From positions 1 through 5,733 of the forward strand of contig URWH01000133.1 of assembly GCA_900551515.1 (NCBI GenBank): 5,733 nucleotides of DNA. The letters run 5' to 3'. Positions 1-5,733 of this stretch are shown here, one piece after another (position 1 is the first letter of the stretch; each line of letters opens with the position of its first letter). This DNA comes from an uncultured Porphyromonadaceae bacterium. Lineage in GTDB: Bacteria > Bacteroidota > Bacteroidia > Bacteroidales > Muribaculaceae. The notes under the pieces are model-generated. The model had not been told where the DNA came from and searched no databases. It was given only the letters and a program-made list of their open reading frames with translations. A program made the position numbers and the translations under genes.

Positions 1-37
1 ATCTGGCGCACTGCTGCGACCCTGACGTTAACATATT
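1..37 (+). other. Probable out-of-frame 5' continuation of the first glycosyltransferase
   Basis: In the frame starting at position 3 the left edge reads L-A-H-C-C-D-P-D-V-N-I-F. One base missing from the T run at 36-39 would join this to the downstream frame (L-W-D-G-V-L-H-T-L). The joined reading lines up with the stretch before the WNKL motif in the second GT2 of this window, where T-P-D-I-S-D is followed by a helical segment. This suggests the glycosyltransferase gene enters the window from the left and that the inverted repeat sits inside it. The stretch is short, so this is an inference. Confidence 0.4.
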
Positions 38-53
38 TTGTGGGATGGGGTCT
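20..53 (+). repeat. Left copy of a perfect 34-bp inverted repeat
   Basis: The sequence starts ccctgacgttaac and ends gggatggggtct. It is the exact reverse complement of 5682-5715, all 34 positions matching. The bases directly outside (position 19) and inside (position 54) no longer match. The repeat contains a GTTAAC palindrome at 27-32 region and a run of four T at 36-39. It lies at the 5' edge of the readable glycosyltransferase fragment, and in that gene's downstream frame it contains two stops (23-25 and 29-31). A match of this length by chance within 5.7 kb is negligible. The likely role is a site-specific recombination site; a mobile-element end or a rearrangement scar are alternatives. 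Confidence 0.93.
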
Positions 54-643
54 TACACACTCTACGCAAACTGAACATTCTACCTGTCGGTTCGTCGGTC
101 AATAAGTTTTACCGCCGTGATCTGATTGAAAGTGAGCATCTTCGATTCCCGGTTGAACTGCAAGGTGTTGGAATGGATCATGCTTTTAATTGGAGCTATT
201 TCCAATTGTGCCGGTCGATGCGCACCATAGGACGAATGAATTATATCTACGAGGAGAATCCCGAATCAATGTCGCATGAACGTTCGGCCGACAAACCCGT
301 ATGGTTTGCCGAAAAGCGACTCAACATGATGACAGCCTTGAATAAAATCCTATCAACAATAACCGACACTACTCTTCGCGGGGAATGTCAGAAAATTTAT
401 CATCAATATTTTTCAGACTTGATTATTCGTCCAATATATATCCACGACGTAGACACGAACAACCGACGCCGCCTGTTAAACGGTTATCACAACCAGTTAA
501 AATCGTTTAAATTCAATACATTTGTAGCATCGTCGGGGATTTTCAACAAGATTATCAATACCATTCAACGATTGCCTCTCGGTGCTGCCGATGCTATACT
601 TAAACTATTATTCAAATCAAAAAAACTGATAGGACGTGGCTAA
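38..643 (+). CDS. C-terminal part of a GT2-type glycosyltransferase (5' truncated or frame-broken)
   Basis: Would transfer a sugar from a nucleotide donor onto a lipid-linked glycan at the cytoplasmic face of the inner membrane. The visible part covers only the end of the GT-A fold and the C-terminal tail. It has V-N-K-F-Y-R-R at residues 21-27, matching the W-N-K-L-T-R-R stretch of the second GT2 here, then L-R-F-P (35-38) and G-M-D (45-47), where family members usually have the catalytic G-E-D. Roughly 140 N-terminal residues holding the nucleotide-binding and DxD motifs are absent. The frame is closed just upstream (stops at 23-25 and 29-31) and the nominal start is TTG at 38, so this is not a normal start. 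The gene is clearly more AT-rich than its neighbours (21 of 60 G+C at 361-420 by hand count). Its stop overlaps the proposed GTG start of the next gene. It may be a remnant, a switched-off gene, or intact except for a sequencing indel. Confidence 0.72.
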   Translation: MWDGVLHTLRKLNILPVGSSVNKFYRRDLIESEHLRFPVELQGVGMDHAFNWSYFQLCRSMRTIGRMNYIYEENPESMSHERSADKPVWFAEKRLNMMTALNKILSTITDTTLRGECQKIYHQYFSDLIIRPIYIHDVDTNNRRRLLNGYHNQLKSFKFNTFVASSGIFNKIINTIQRLPLGAADAILKLLFKSKKLIGRG

Positions 644-679
644 GCATGCTTTTTTGATCATGGCACAGAGCGGCCGGAG
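636..679 (+). other. Frameshifted 5' end of the GT14 glycosyltransferase gene
   Basis: GTG at 636 opens a frame reading M-A-K-H-A-F-L-I-M-A-Q, typical for the first beta strand of GT14 proteins. The downstream frame reads E-R-P-E-M-L from 668. A single missing base at about 667 (within gcacagag) accounts for the break, and restoring a C or T there also recovers the conserved A-H pair. The GTG start would overlap the stop of the preceding gene (641-643) by 8 bp, which matches the overlapping style of the operon. It may be a true disabling mutation, an assembly indel, or evidence that translation really begins at 680. Confidence 0.6.
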
Positions 680-1450
680 ATGCTTCAGCGCCTCATTTCA
701 GAGATTGATAATGAGGGTGTTGACATTTATGTGCATATCGACAAGAAAGCGGCCTTTGACGGATCGCAGCTCAGTGCCGAGAAGAGCCGTCTGACAGTTT
801 TGCCAAAGCGCATCGACGGACGTTGGGGCGACTATTCGTTAGTAGAAATAGAGTTGGCTCTATTGAAGGCGGCTACCGATGCAGGCCAATATGCCCGCTA
901 TCATCTCGTGTCGGGGATGGATATGCTCATTGCCAATATTGCCGATATTGTACGAGAATGTGAAGCGCATCCGCGCACTGAGTTCATTGCCATAGCTCGC
1001 AATGCAAGCACCGATGAGGTGCGCTACCGCAGTCAGCACCGTTTTTTGTTTGCAAAACGTTTTCAGTCGAGCAATCCGCTGCTGCGAGCCGTGCGCAAGG
1101 CATGGGCAATGTGTCAGAGCGCCGCAGGCCATCGCCGCTGCCCTATGCCGGTGGTGAAAGGCTCGCAATGGTGGAGCATCACTGACCGCTTTGCCAGTTA
1201 CGTGCTCGACCACCGTGCATGGATTGAGCAATGGTTCCGCGGCACCTATTGCCCTGACGAGATGGTGTTTCAGACACTCTGTGTCAACTCGGAATTTGCC
1301 GGCGACATCTGCCGCGCCGACGATGAATTCGAGGGCAACCGCCGCTATATAAAATGGCATGACGGCGCCCTTCAGCTGCTCACCGAAGCCGATATCGACA
1401 GCGCCCGACAAGAGGGCCGCTGGTTTGCCCGCAAACGTCCCACGGAATGA
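680..1450 (+). CDS. GT14-family (core-2/I-branching, beta-1,6-N-acetylglucosaminyltransferase-like) glycosyltransferase
   Basis: A glycosyltransferase of the family that in animals adds beta-1,6-GlcNAc or xylose branches; bacterial members occur in polysaccharide loci and their sugars are mostly unknown. The family landmarks run in order: V-H-I-D-K-K near residues 18-23, R-W-G-D-Y-S-L-V near 48-55, H-L-V-S-G-M-D near 75-81 (the SGxD motif), K-G-S-Q-W-W-S near 160-166, C-P-D-E-M-V-F near 191-197, and Y-I-K-W-H-D-G near 223-229. The start at 680 begins too late, because the usual first strand and A-H motif are missing. They are found just upstream in another frame: GTG at 636 reads M-A-K-H-A-F-L-I-M-A, and adding one base near 667 yields A-H-E-R-P-E-M-L-Q in continuity with this frame, giving about 271 residues. 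Its stop shares ATGA with the next gene's start. Family assignment is strong; donor and acceptor are unknown. Confidence 0.87.
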   Translation: MLQRLISEIDNEGVDIYVHIDKKAAFDGSQLSAEKSRLTVLPKRIDGRWGDYSLVEIELALLKAATDAGQYARYHLVSGMDMLIANIADIVRECEAHPRTEFIAIARNASTDEVRYRSQHRFLFAKRFQSSNPLLRAVRKAWAMCQSAAGHRRCPMPVVKGSQWWSITDRFASYVLDHRAWIEQWFRGTYCPDEMVFQTLCVNSEFAGDICRADDEFEGNRRYIKWHDGALQLLTEADIDSARQEGRWFARKRPTE

Positions 1451-2427
1451 ACAAATATTTCCCCATCGACTGTACGAAGCTTGTGCTGGCAGTGGTGATA
1501 GTGCTGCTTCACACTAATTCTTTTCTGCCGGGAGGAGATATTGCCCTGCAGAGGGCATTCTACAATCTGGCGGTGCCGCTGTTTTTCTGTTTCTCGGGAT
1601 TTTTCTTTGCGAGAAATGTCGACTTCAAGAAATCGCTGCGGCATCTCACGGCGCTCTACCTGATATGGACCCTGGTGCTCTTTCCGCTTGGCTATTTCCG
1701 GTTCAGGGATCTCACCTTAGCGGAAGCGATAATAAACTTGCTGACATCAGGCTTCATCCCGACGGGGTGGTTTATCGTCGCCCTCGTGCAGTGCATGGGG
1801 CTGACGGCCCTGATATGGGAAATAAGGAACAAACGCGCAGCCGCCGCACTGCTGGCCATAGCCGGACTTATATGCTTCGCCTATTGCTCACTCTACAATC
1901 CCTATTCGCACACCGAAGCCGGCGCGCTGCTTAACACTGATGACGGAATGGCGGGCTTCATCTTCTTGCGGCTGTTCTGGAGCTTCCCGCGCGGCATGCT
2001 CTATTTCGTGACCGGATTTGCCTTCATGCGGCTCAACATCAGGGTTAGCCGCAATGTGGCATGGGCGGCCGTGGCCGTCACGCTTGCCGCCTTCGTGGCT
2101 GAATCGGTGCACGACATAGCCGCGTATCACCTCAACGACGTGTTTGAGCCGCTGTCAAAACCGCTGCTCGTCGGCGCGCTGATGGCTCTGCTGCTGGCCT
2201 ACAGCCGGCCTGCGCCCCTCGTCACTGCCGGAAAGATGTGCCGCGAAAGCTCCACGATGCTCTATATGGCGCACCCCATCATTATCTATCTGCTGGACAA
2301 AACCACCGGCATCAAACTGGGCTGGACTGCCACGGCGATGGTGCTTGCCGTATTCGCGCTAATGTTTTACGTATATCTCTTGCTCCGCGACCGCAAAGGT
2401 TTCGGATTTCTCAAATATGCAACTTAA
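1447..2427 (+). CDS. Acyltransferase-3 family membrane protein, first tandem copy
   Basis: Integral membrane O-acyltransferase (OafA/NodX-like family), expected to transfer acetyl or another short acyl group to a sugar of the polysaccharide. The 326 residues form about ten hydrophobic helices. In helix 1, K11 and H22 form the family's basic-X10-His motif, after I-D near residues 7-8. Helix 2 carries V-P-L-F-F-C-F-S-G-F-F-F (43-54), where the family typically has an F-x-S-G-F stretch. Further on are W-S-F-P-R-G-M and a penultimate helix with S-T-M-L-Y-M-A-H-P. The length is close to that of a bare AT3 domain without the SGNH extension. The start ATG shares ATGA with the upstream stop, implying coupled translation, and there is no Shine-Dalgarno sequence. 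The next gene is a paralogue of the same length. The acyl group and the target sugar cannot be told. Confidence 0.9.
   Translation: MNKYFPIDCTKLVLAVVIVLLHTNSFLPGGDIALQRAFYNLAVPLFFCFSGFFFARNVDFKKSLRHLTALYLIWTLVLFPLGYFRFRDLTLAEAIINLLTSGFIPTGWFIVALVQCMGLTALIWEIRNKRAAAALLAIAGLICFAYCSLYNPYSHTEAGALLNTDDGMAGFIFLRLFWSFPRGMLYFVTGFAFMRLNIRVSRNVAWAAVAVTLAAFVAESVHDIAAYHLNDVFEPLSKPLLVGALMALLLAYSRPAPLVTAGKMCRESSTMLYMAHPIIIYLLDKTTGIKLGWTATAMVLAVFALMFYVYLLLRDRKGFGFLKYAT
1580..1607 (+). repeat. 28-nt identical block shared by the two acyltransferase paralogues, copy 1
   Basis: This stretch encodes most of the conserved F-F-C-F-S-G-F-F-F segment and is identical to 2559-2586. It is a residue of gene duplication, or is kept identical by conversion, rather than an independent element. 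Confidence 0.85.
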
Positions 2428-3397
2428 CCGATATTATTTCATCGACCGTTCGAAAGTGGTGATGGCTGTCATGATAGTCATGCTCCATTCACTGCCGCTG
2501 TTCAACAACCCGACCGTAAGCTACTATTTCTCCCGGATTCTCGACACCGTCGTGCCGGTGTTTTTCTGTTTCTCGGGATTTTTCTTCGGCCGCCACACCG
2601 ACCTGAAGAAATCGCTGCGCCATCTCGCCACGCTCTATCTTTTCTATGCCGTGGTTTCGTGGCCGCTGAGTTTCATCGTGTTCAAGGGGCTCACGATATG
2701 GCAGGCGCTGCACAAAGTGATATTTTTCGGCACATTCAATATCGGGTGGTATATCATCGCCCTGATGTGGTGCATGATCATCTTCGCCGCCATCGACCGT
2801 GTGAAGCAGGCCGCAGTGCGCTATACGGTGATGGCAGCCCTGGCTCTGCTCTCCTACGCCGTGTGCGTCTGCTTCCTCAACAGCTATCCGATGCCGCCGT
2901 TCATCGTGAAGACAGCCGTGGTCTACCGGGATTTGTTCATGATTCCCACATGGAGCTTCCCGCGCGGCATACTGTTTTTCTGCATCGGCTTTTTCTTCTT
3001 CCGCTTCAACCTGAAATTCACCGCCGCACAGTCGCTGCCGCTGCTGATTGTGGCCCTCGGGCTCTATTTCGCCGAGCTGGCCGTCGGCTACTGTTCCGGG
3101 CATGAGATCAACAGCATCAACTTCTCGCTGCCGCTTGTGGTGTTCGCCTTCATGGCCTTCGCGCTCTCGCAGTGCCGTCCGGAGGCCGACAACGGCCGAG
3201 GCAAACTGATGCGGCAGATCTCGACGATGCTCTATCTGTCGCATCCCATGATAATGTTTCTGCTCTACCGCGCCACAGGCATCAACTCGGGCCTGCCGCG
3301 CTTTGCAGCGACGCTGGCGGTGTTCGCCGTCATCTTCGTGGCCTACCATTATCTCTACAACCGACGCTATTTCCATTGGTTACGCTATGCAAGCTGA
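2417..3397 (+). CDS. Acyltransferase-3 family membrane protein, second tandem copy
   Basis: A paralogue of the preceding gene, also 326 residues, with the same helix plan: K13-X10-H24 in helix 1, V-P-V-F-F-C-F-S-G-F-F-F from residue 46, K-K-S-L-R-H-L, W-S-F-P-R-G-I and S-T-M-L-Y-L-S-H-P. Over the block starting at V46, 30 of 53 residues match the first copy by hand count. The loops and the later helices diverge, so the two may acylate different sugars or positions, or use different acyl donors. It overlaps the previous gene by 11 bp. The overlap explains its two extra N-terminal residues, since the first copy's M-N-K-Y-F-P-I-D aligns with L-N-R-Y-Y-F-I-D here. Its own stop overlaps the next start in the same way. 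Confidence 0.9.
   Translation: MQLNRYYFIDRSKVVMAVMIVMLHSLPLFNNPTVSYYFSRILDTVVPVFFCFSGFFFGRHTDLKKSLRHLATLYLFYAVVSWPLSFIVFKGLTIWQALHKVIFFGTFNIGWYIIALMWCMIIFAAIDRVKQAAVRYTVMAALALLSYAVCVCFLNSYPMPPFIVKTAVVYRDLFMIPTWSFPRGILFFCIGFFFFRFNLKFTAAQSLPLLIVALGLYFAELAVGYCSGHEINSINFSLPLVVFAFMAFALSQCRPEADNGRGKLMRQISTMLYLSHPMIMFLLYRATGINSGLPRFAATLAVFAVIFVAYHYLYNRRYFHWLRYAS
2559..2586 (+). repeat. 28-nt identical block shared by the two acyltransferase paralogues, copy 2
   Basis: Identical to 1580-1607 in direct orientation, at the same place in the second acyltransferase. A further 20-nt shared run encodes W-S-F-P-R-G in both genes. Confidence 0.85.
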
Positions 3398-4376
3398 TAA
3401 CAGACGCGACATATCAGTAATCATACCGGTCTACGGCGTGGAGCGGTTTGTGGAGGCGTGCGTGCGCTCGCTGATGGAGCAGACGCTGCGCGAGGGAGTG
3501 GAGTTTATCTTCGTCGACGACGCCACGCCCGACGCGAGCATCGATACCGTGCGGCGCACCGTGGCCGACTATCCCGACCGCGCCGCGCAGGTGAAGATAC
3601 TGACCCACAGCCGCAACCGCGGACTGCCGTCGGCGCGCAACACCGGATTGGAAGCGGCCTGCGGCGAATATGTGGTGCACATCGACAGCGACGATTTCGC
3701 CGAGCCGCAGATGCTTGAGGCGATGCTCGACGAAGCGCGCCGCTCTGGCGCCGACATGGTGTGGTGCGACTGGTATCTCTCGACCGACAACGGAGAGCGC
3801 CGAATGCCGACGCCCGACATCAGCGACGCCCGCGAGGCCATGATGGCGATGCTCGGCGGCACGATGAAATTCAACGTGTGGAACAAGCTGACGCGCCGCA
3901 GCATCTTCACCGGCAACGCCTTGCGCTTCCCCGACGGCTATCCGATGGGCGAGGACATGACGATGATACGCGCCTGCGCCCGCTGCCGCATGACGGCACA
4001 CGTCGGCCGCCCGCTCTATCACTACCGCCGCACCAACAGCGGCGCCATGACACAGGCCTACAGCGACGCCCATTTCAGCCAGCTGCGCCACAATGCCGAC
4101 CTCACGGCCGGCGATCTCGCCGCCCTCGGCGCCATCACGGCCGAGGAGACCGACTTCTTCAGGCTGCAGGTAAAATTTCCCTTCCTGCTGATGGACCCTG
4201 CCTCGCGCGGTTTCCGTCTATGGCGCGAATGGTGGCCCGAAGCCAACCGCCGCGCCGCCGCCAACCCCTACGGCTCGCGCCACAGCCGCATGGCGCAGCG
4301 CTGGGCCGCCCGCGGATGGTGGTGGCCCGTGCGCCTCTACCGAATGCTTTTGAAATTCTATCAATCCCACGCATAA
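3387..4376 (+). CDS. GT2-family glycosyltransferase (GT-A fold)
   Basis: Cytoplasmic inverting glycosyltransferase that adds one sugar to the growing repeat unit. The 329 residues show the full family pattern: I-S-V-I-I-P-V-Y at 9-16, F-I-F-V-D-D-A-T at 40-47 (nucleotide binding), N-R-G-L-P-S-A-R-N-T-G at 77-87, the DxD metal-binding site D-S-D-D at 100-103, and G-E-D at 188-190 holding the probable catalytic aspartate. The motif W-N-K-L-T-R-R (165-171) matches the first glycosyltransferase of this window. An in-frame ATG at 3303 exists, but it would add 28 residues overlapping the acyltransferase deeply and lying before the first beta strand. The ATG at 3387 gives the standard N-terminus and the same 11-bp overlap seen one gene earlier. 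The C-terminal part is rich in Arg, Trp and Ala and the DNA is very GC-rich (44 of 60 at 4201-4260 by hand count). Sugar specificity is not predictable. Confidence 0.92.
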   Translation: MQADNRRDISVIIPVYGVERFVEACVRSLMEQTLREGVEFIFVDDATPDASIDTVRRTVADYPDRAAQVKILTHSRNRGLPSARNTGLEAACGEYVVHIDSDDFAEPQMLEAMLDEARRSGADMVWCDWYLSTDNGERRMPTPDISDAREAMMAMLGGTMKFNVWNKLTRRSIFTGNALRFPDGYPMGEDMTMIRACARCRMTAHVGRPLYHYRRTNSGAMTQAYSDAHFSQLRHNADLTAGDLAALGAITAEETDFFRLQVKFPFLLMDPASRGFRLWREWWPEANRRAAANPYGSRHSRMAQRWAARGWWWPVRLYRMLLKFYQSHA

Positions 4377-4379
4377 TCC

Positions 4380-5733
4380 ATGATCAGACTGCTGACATAC
4401 CTGCTCATCATGCTGCTGACGAGCATGTATTGCTTCCCATTTGAATTCACATTTCTGCCCGGCGTCAACACAAAGATGATGATAGCCGCGGCCGGTCTCG
4501 TCATATACCTGATGCACCTCGCGCGGCGACGCGACACGGGCCTCAGCCGCAACATGCTGACACTAATGCTGATAGCAGCGCTGGTCTCCGTATGGTGCTA
4601 CGCCGCCACCGTGATCAACAACACATCGGACTATGAATACGCCAGCTATTTCATATCGATGTGGGTGTGGGTAGGCGGCGCCTACGCCGTTGTCGAGGCC
4701 ATCCGCGCACGCCACGGCAGCGCTTCGATCGTGCTCATCACCAACTATCTCACGGCGGCGGCTGTGTTTCAGTGCCTCTCGGCGCTGGCCATCGACAACA
4801 TCCCGGCGGTGAAGACCTTCTCCCTCATGTATTTCGATCTCGGCCAGGAATGGCTCGAATCGGTCGACCGCCTTTACGGCTTCGGCGCGAGCGTCGATCC
4901 CGCCGGTATCAAATTCGCCCTCATCCTCACGCTCATCACCGGTGTGCTGACTCACATCACGCACACCTCGCTGCGCAAATACATCTGGCTTTATATCGTG
5001 AGCTATGTGATCATCTATGTGGTGGGCAACATGATAGCCCGCACCACCACCGTCGGCATCATGATGTCGGCGCTCATGGTGGGGCTGCACATGGTGGCCG
5101 ACAACCGCAAACGCCGCGCCGCGGGACTACGCCGCAGCTACCGCACGTTCCTCAACTGGACGCTGATAGCCTTCTGTGGCGTCGTGGTCTGCGTCTATTT
5201 CTACCAGATTTCCGAGCCGTTCCGCGAAAACCTCCGCTTCGCCTTCGAAGGCTTCTTCTCTCTTTACGAAAAAGGCTCATGGGATGTGGCGTCGAACAAC
5301 AAGCTCGCCACGATGTATGTGTGGCCCGAGACGCTCCACACTTGGCTCATCGGCGACGGCTATCTCTCCAACCCCTACTACACTGATCCGCTCTACACCG
5401 GCCCGCTGGTCGAAGGCTACTACATGGGCACCGACGTGGGCTATCTCCGCTTCATCTTCTATTTCGGCCTGCCCGGACTGCTGATATTCTCATGGTTCTT
5501 CATCAAGGCCGGCGAATACTGCGGGCAGATATCGCCAGACTACAAGCGCCTCTTCTTCTTCCTCATCGTGGCCAATTTCGTGATATGGTTCAAGGTGGCC
5601 ACCGACTGTTTCGTGATCATCGCCCTCTTCCTCATGCTCGACCCGGGCGAGGACACCGCCTACAACCGGCGCATAGCCCTTAGACCCCATCCCACAAAAT
5701 ATGTTAACGTCAGGGCGATGGCTTTTCGAGCAA
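4380..5733 (+). CDS. O-antigen polymerase/ligase-like membrane protein (3' end beyond the window)
   Basis: A polytopic inner-membrane protein likely to polymerise the repeat unit (Wzy-like) or ligate the glycan on the periplasmic side. At least 451 residues are visible, nearly all in hydrophobic helices, starting M-I-R-L-L-T-Y-L-L-I. Family-like features are R-T-T-T-V-G at 221-226 (a short basic segment leading into a helix, as in O-antigen ligases/polymerases), a long periplasmic-type loop with L-I-G-D-G-Y from 323, and G-T-D-V-G-Y-L-R-F at 350-358 followed by Y-F-G-L-P-G. These late motifs are common in Wzy/WaaL-type proteins. After the last helix comes an acidic then basic tail (D-P-G-E-D onward). 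The right inverted repeat begins at codon 435 and the frame remains open to the window end, so the natural C-terminus is not visible and its last residues may depend on the orientation of the segment. The start lies 3 bp after the previous stop. Polymerase versus ligase cannot be settled from sequence. Confidence 0.83.
   Translation, partial: MIRLLTYLLIMLLTSMYCFPFEFTFLPGVNTKMMIAAAGLVIYLMHLARRRDTGLSRNMLTLMLIAALVSVWCYAATVINNTSDYEYASYFISMWVWVGGAYAVVEAIRARHGSASIVLITNYLTAAAVFQCLSALAIDNIPAVKTFSLMYFDLGQEWLESVDRLYGFGASVDPAGIKFALILTLITGVLTHITHTSLRKYIWLYIVSYVIIYVVGNMIARTTTVGIMMSALMVGLHMVADNRKRRAAGLRRSYRTFLNWTLIAFCGVVVCVYFYQISEPFRENLRFAFEGFFSLYEKGSWDVASNNKLATMYVWPETLHTWLIGDGYLSNPYYTDPLYTGPLVEGYYMGTDVGYLRFIFYFGLPGLLIFSWFFIKAGEYCGQISPDYKRLFFFLIVANFVIWFKVATDCFVIIALFLMLDPGEDTAYNRRIALRPHPTKYVNVRAMAFRA
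5682..5715 (-). repeat. Right copy of the perfect 34-bp inverted repeat
   Basis: Exact reverse complement of 20-53, lying 18 bp from the right window edge. It starts precisely on a codon boundary of the polymerase-like gene and stays open in that frame, adding eleven codons (R-P-H-P-T-K-Y-V-N-V-R) after the last membrane helix of that protein. The sequence on either side differs from the sequence around the left copy, so this is not a simple fold-back of one longer duplicated stretch. The two copies enclose about 5.6 kb. Confidence 0.93.

Noticed and set aside
33..40. Bacteroides-type -7 promoter box (TAnnTTTG) in the left repeat
   Set aside because: The sequence is atattttg; the first two positions do not match and no suitable -33 element was seen.
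2489..3376. Long 295-codon antisense frame opposite the second acyltransferase
   Set aside because: Its translation is rich in His, Glu and Arg with no recognisable domain, which is the expected shadow of a GC-rich membrane-protein gene. The plus-strand gene has clear family motifs.
3303..3386. Upstream ATG extension of the GT2 gene
   Set aside because: It would add 28 residues before the normal first beta strand and overlap the acyltransferase by 95 bp. The ATG at 3387 fits both the family and the operon overlap pattern.
3414..4091. 225-codon antisense frame opposite the GT2 gene
   Set aside because: The translation is an Ala/His/Val-rich low-information protein and the opposite strand encodes a complete GT2 enzyme.
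17..5718. Three-base direct repeat cga just outside the two repeat copies (17-19 and 5716-5718), as for a transposon target duplication
   Set aside because: A 3-base match is expected by chance about once in 64. No transposase lies between the repeats, and the enclosed genes form an ordinary polysaccharide operon.
5701..5733. Outward-facing ATG inside each repeat copy (5701 on +, 34 on -), giving M-L-T-S-G at both ends
   Set aside because: It could mean that two flanking genes start within the repeats, but only about 11 codons are visible on each side and neither continuation is recognisable. It also competes with the better-supported coding frames through the repeats.
1..5733. Fold-back or chimeric amplification artefact as the cause of the inverted repeat
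   Set aside because: A fold-back would continue as the reverse complement of the same region. Here the match stops after exactly 34 bp on both sides of each copy. Misassembly is still not fully excluded without reads.

Overview
The window looks like an interior piece of a cell-surface polysaccharide (capsule, O-antigen or exopolysaccharide) biosynthesis operon from a Bacteroidota bacterium, most likely a gut Bacteroidales. The reasons are the gene content, the tight head-to-tail packing and the absence of Shine-Dalgarno-like sequences before the starts. The taxon is inferred from style, not from a marker gene.

Layout, all genes on the + strand: (1) the C-terminal part of a GT2-type glycosyltransferase (to 643), AT-rich and cut off or frame-broken at its 5' side; (2) a GT14 'core-2/I-branching' type glycosyltransferase (680-1450; its true N-terminus probably begins near 636 but a one-base deletion near 667 breaks the frame); (3) and (4) two tandem paralogous acyltransferase-3 membrane proteins of equal length (1447-2427 and 2417-3397); (5) a complete GT2 glycosyltransferase (3387-4376); (6) an O-antigen polymerase/ligase-like membrane protein (4380 to beyond the window end). 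Genes 2 to 5 overlap by 4 to 11 bp and gene 6 follows after 3 bp, so this is one transcription unit. Together the genes would add sugars to a lipid-linked repeat unit, acylate it, and polymerise or transfer it. No promoter, terminator, RNA gene, CRISPR array or recombinase gene is visible.

The standout feature is a perfect 34-bp inverted repeat whose copies lie 19 bp from the left edge and 18 bp from the right edge (20-53 and 5682-5715). Identity stops abruptly on both sides of both copies. This is the architecture of an invertible DNA segment that would carry the whole five-to-six-gene block. The left copy lies within what reads like glycosyltransferase coding sequence, and the right copy lies in frame at the tail of the polymerase. 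Inversion would therefore reconnect the glycosyltransferase C-terminal part, and the operon behind it, to a different upstream sequence. That is a hypothesis: only one orientation and very short flanks are visible.

Two single-base frame breaks, at about 36-39 and about 667, both repaired by adding one base, suggest either decay or switching of the left-hand genes, or indel errors in the assembly.
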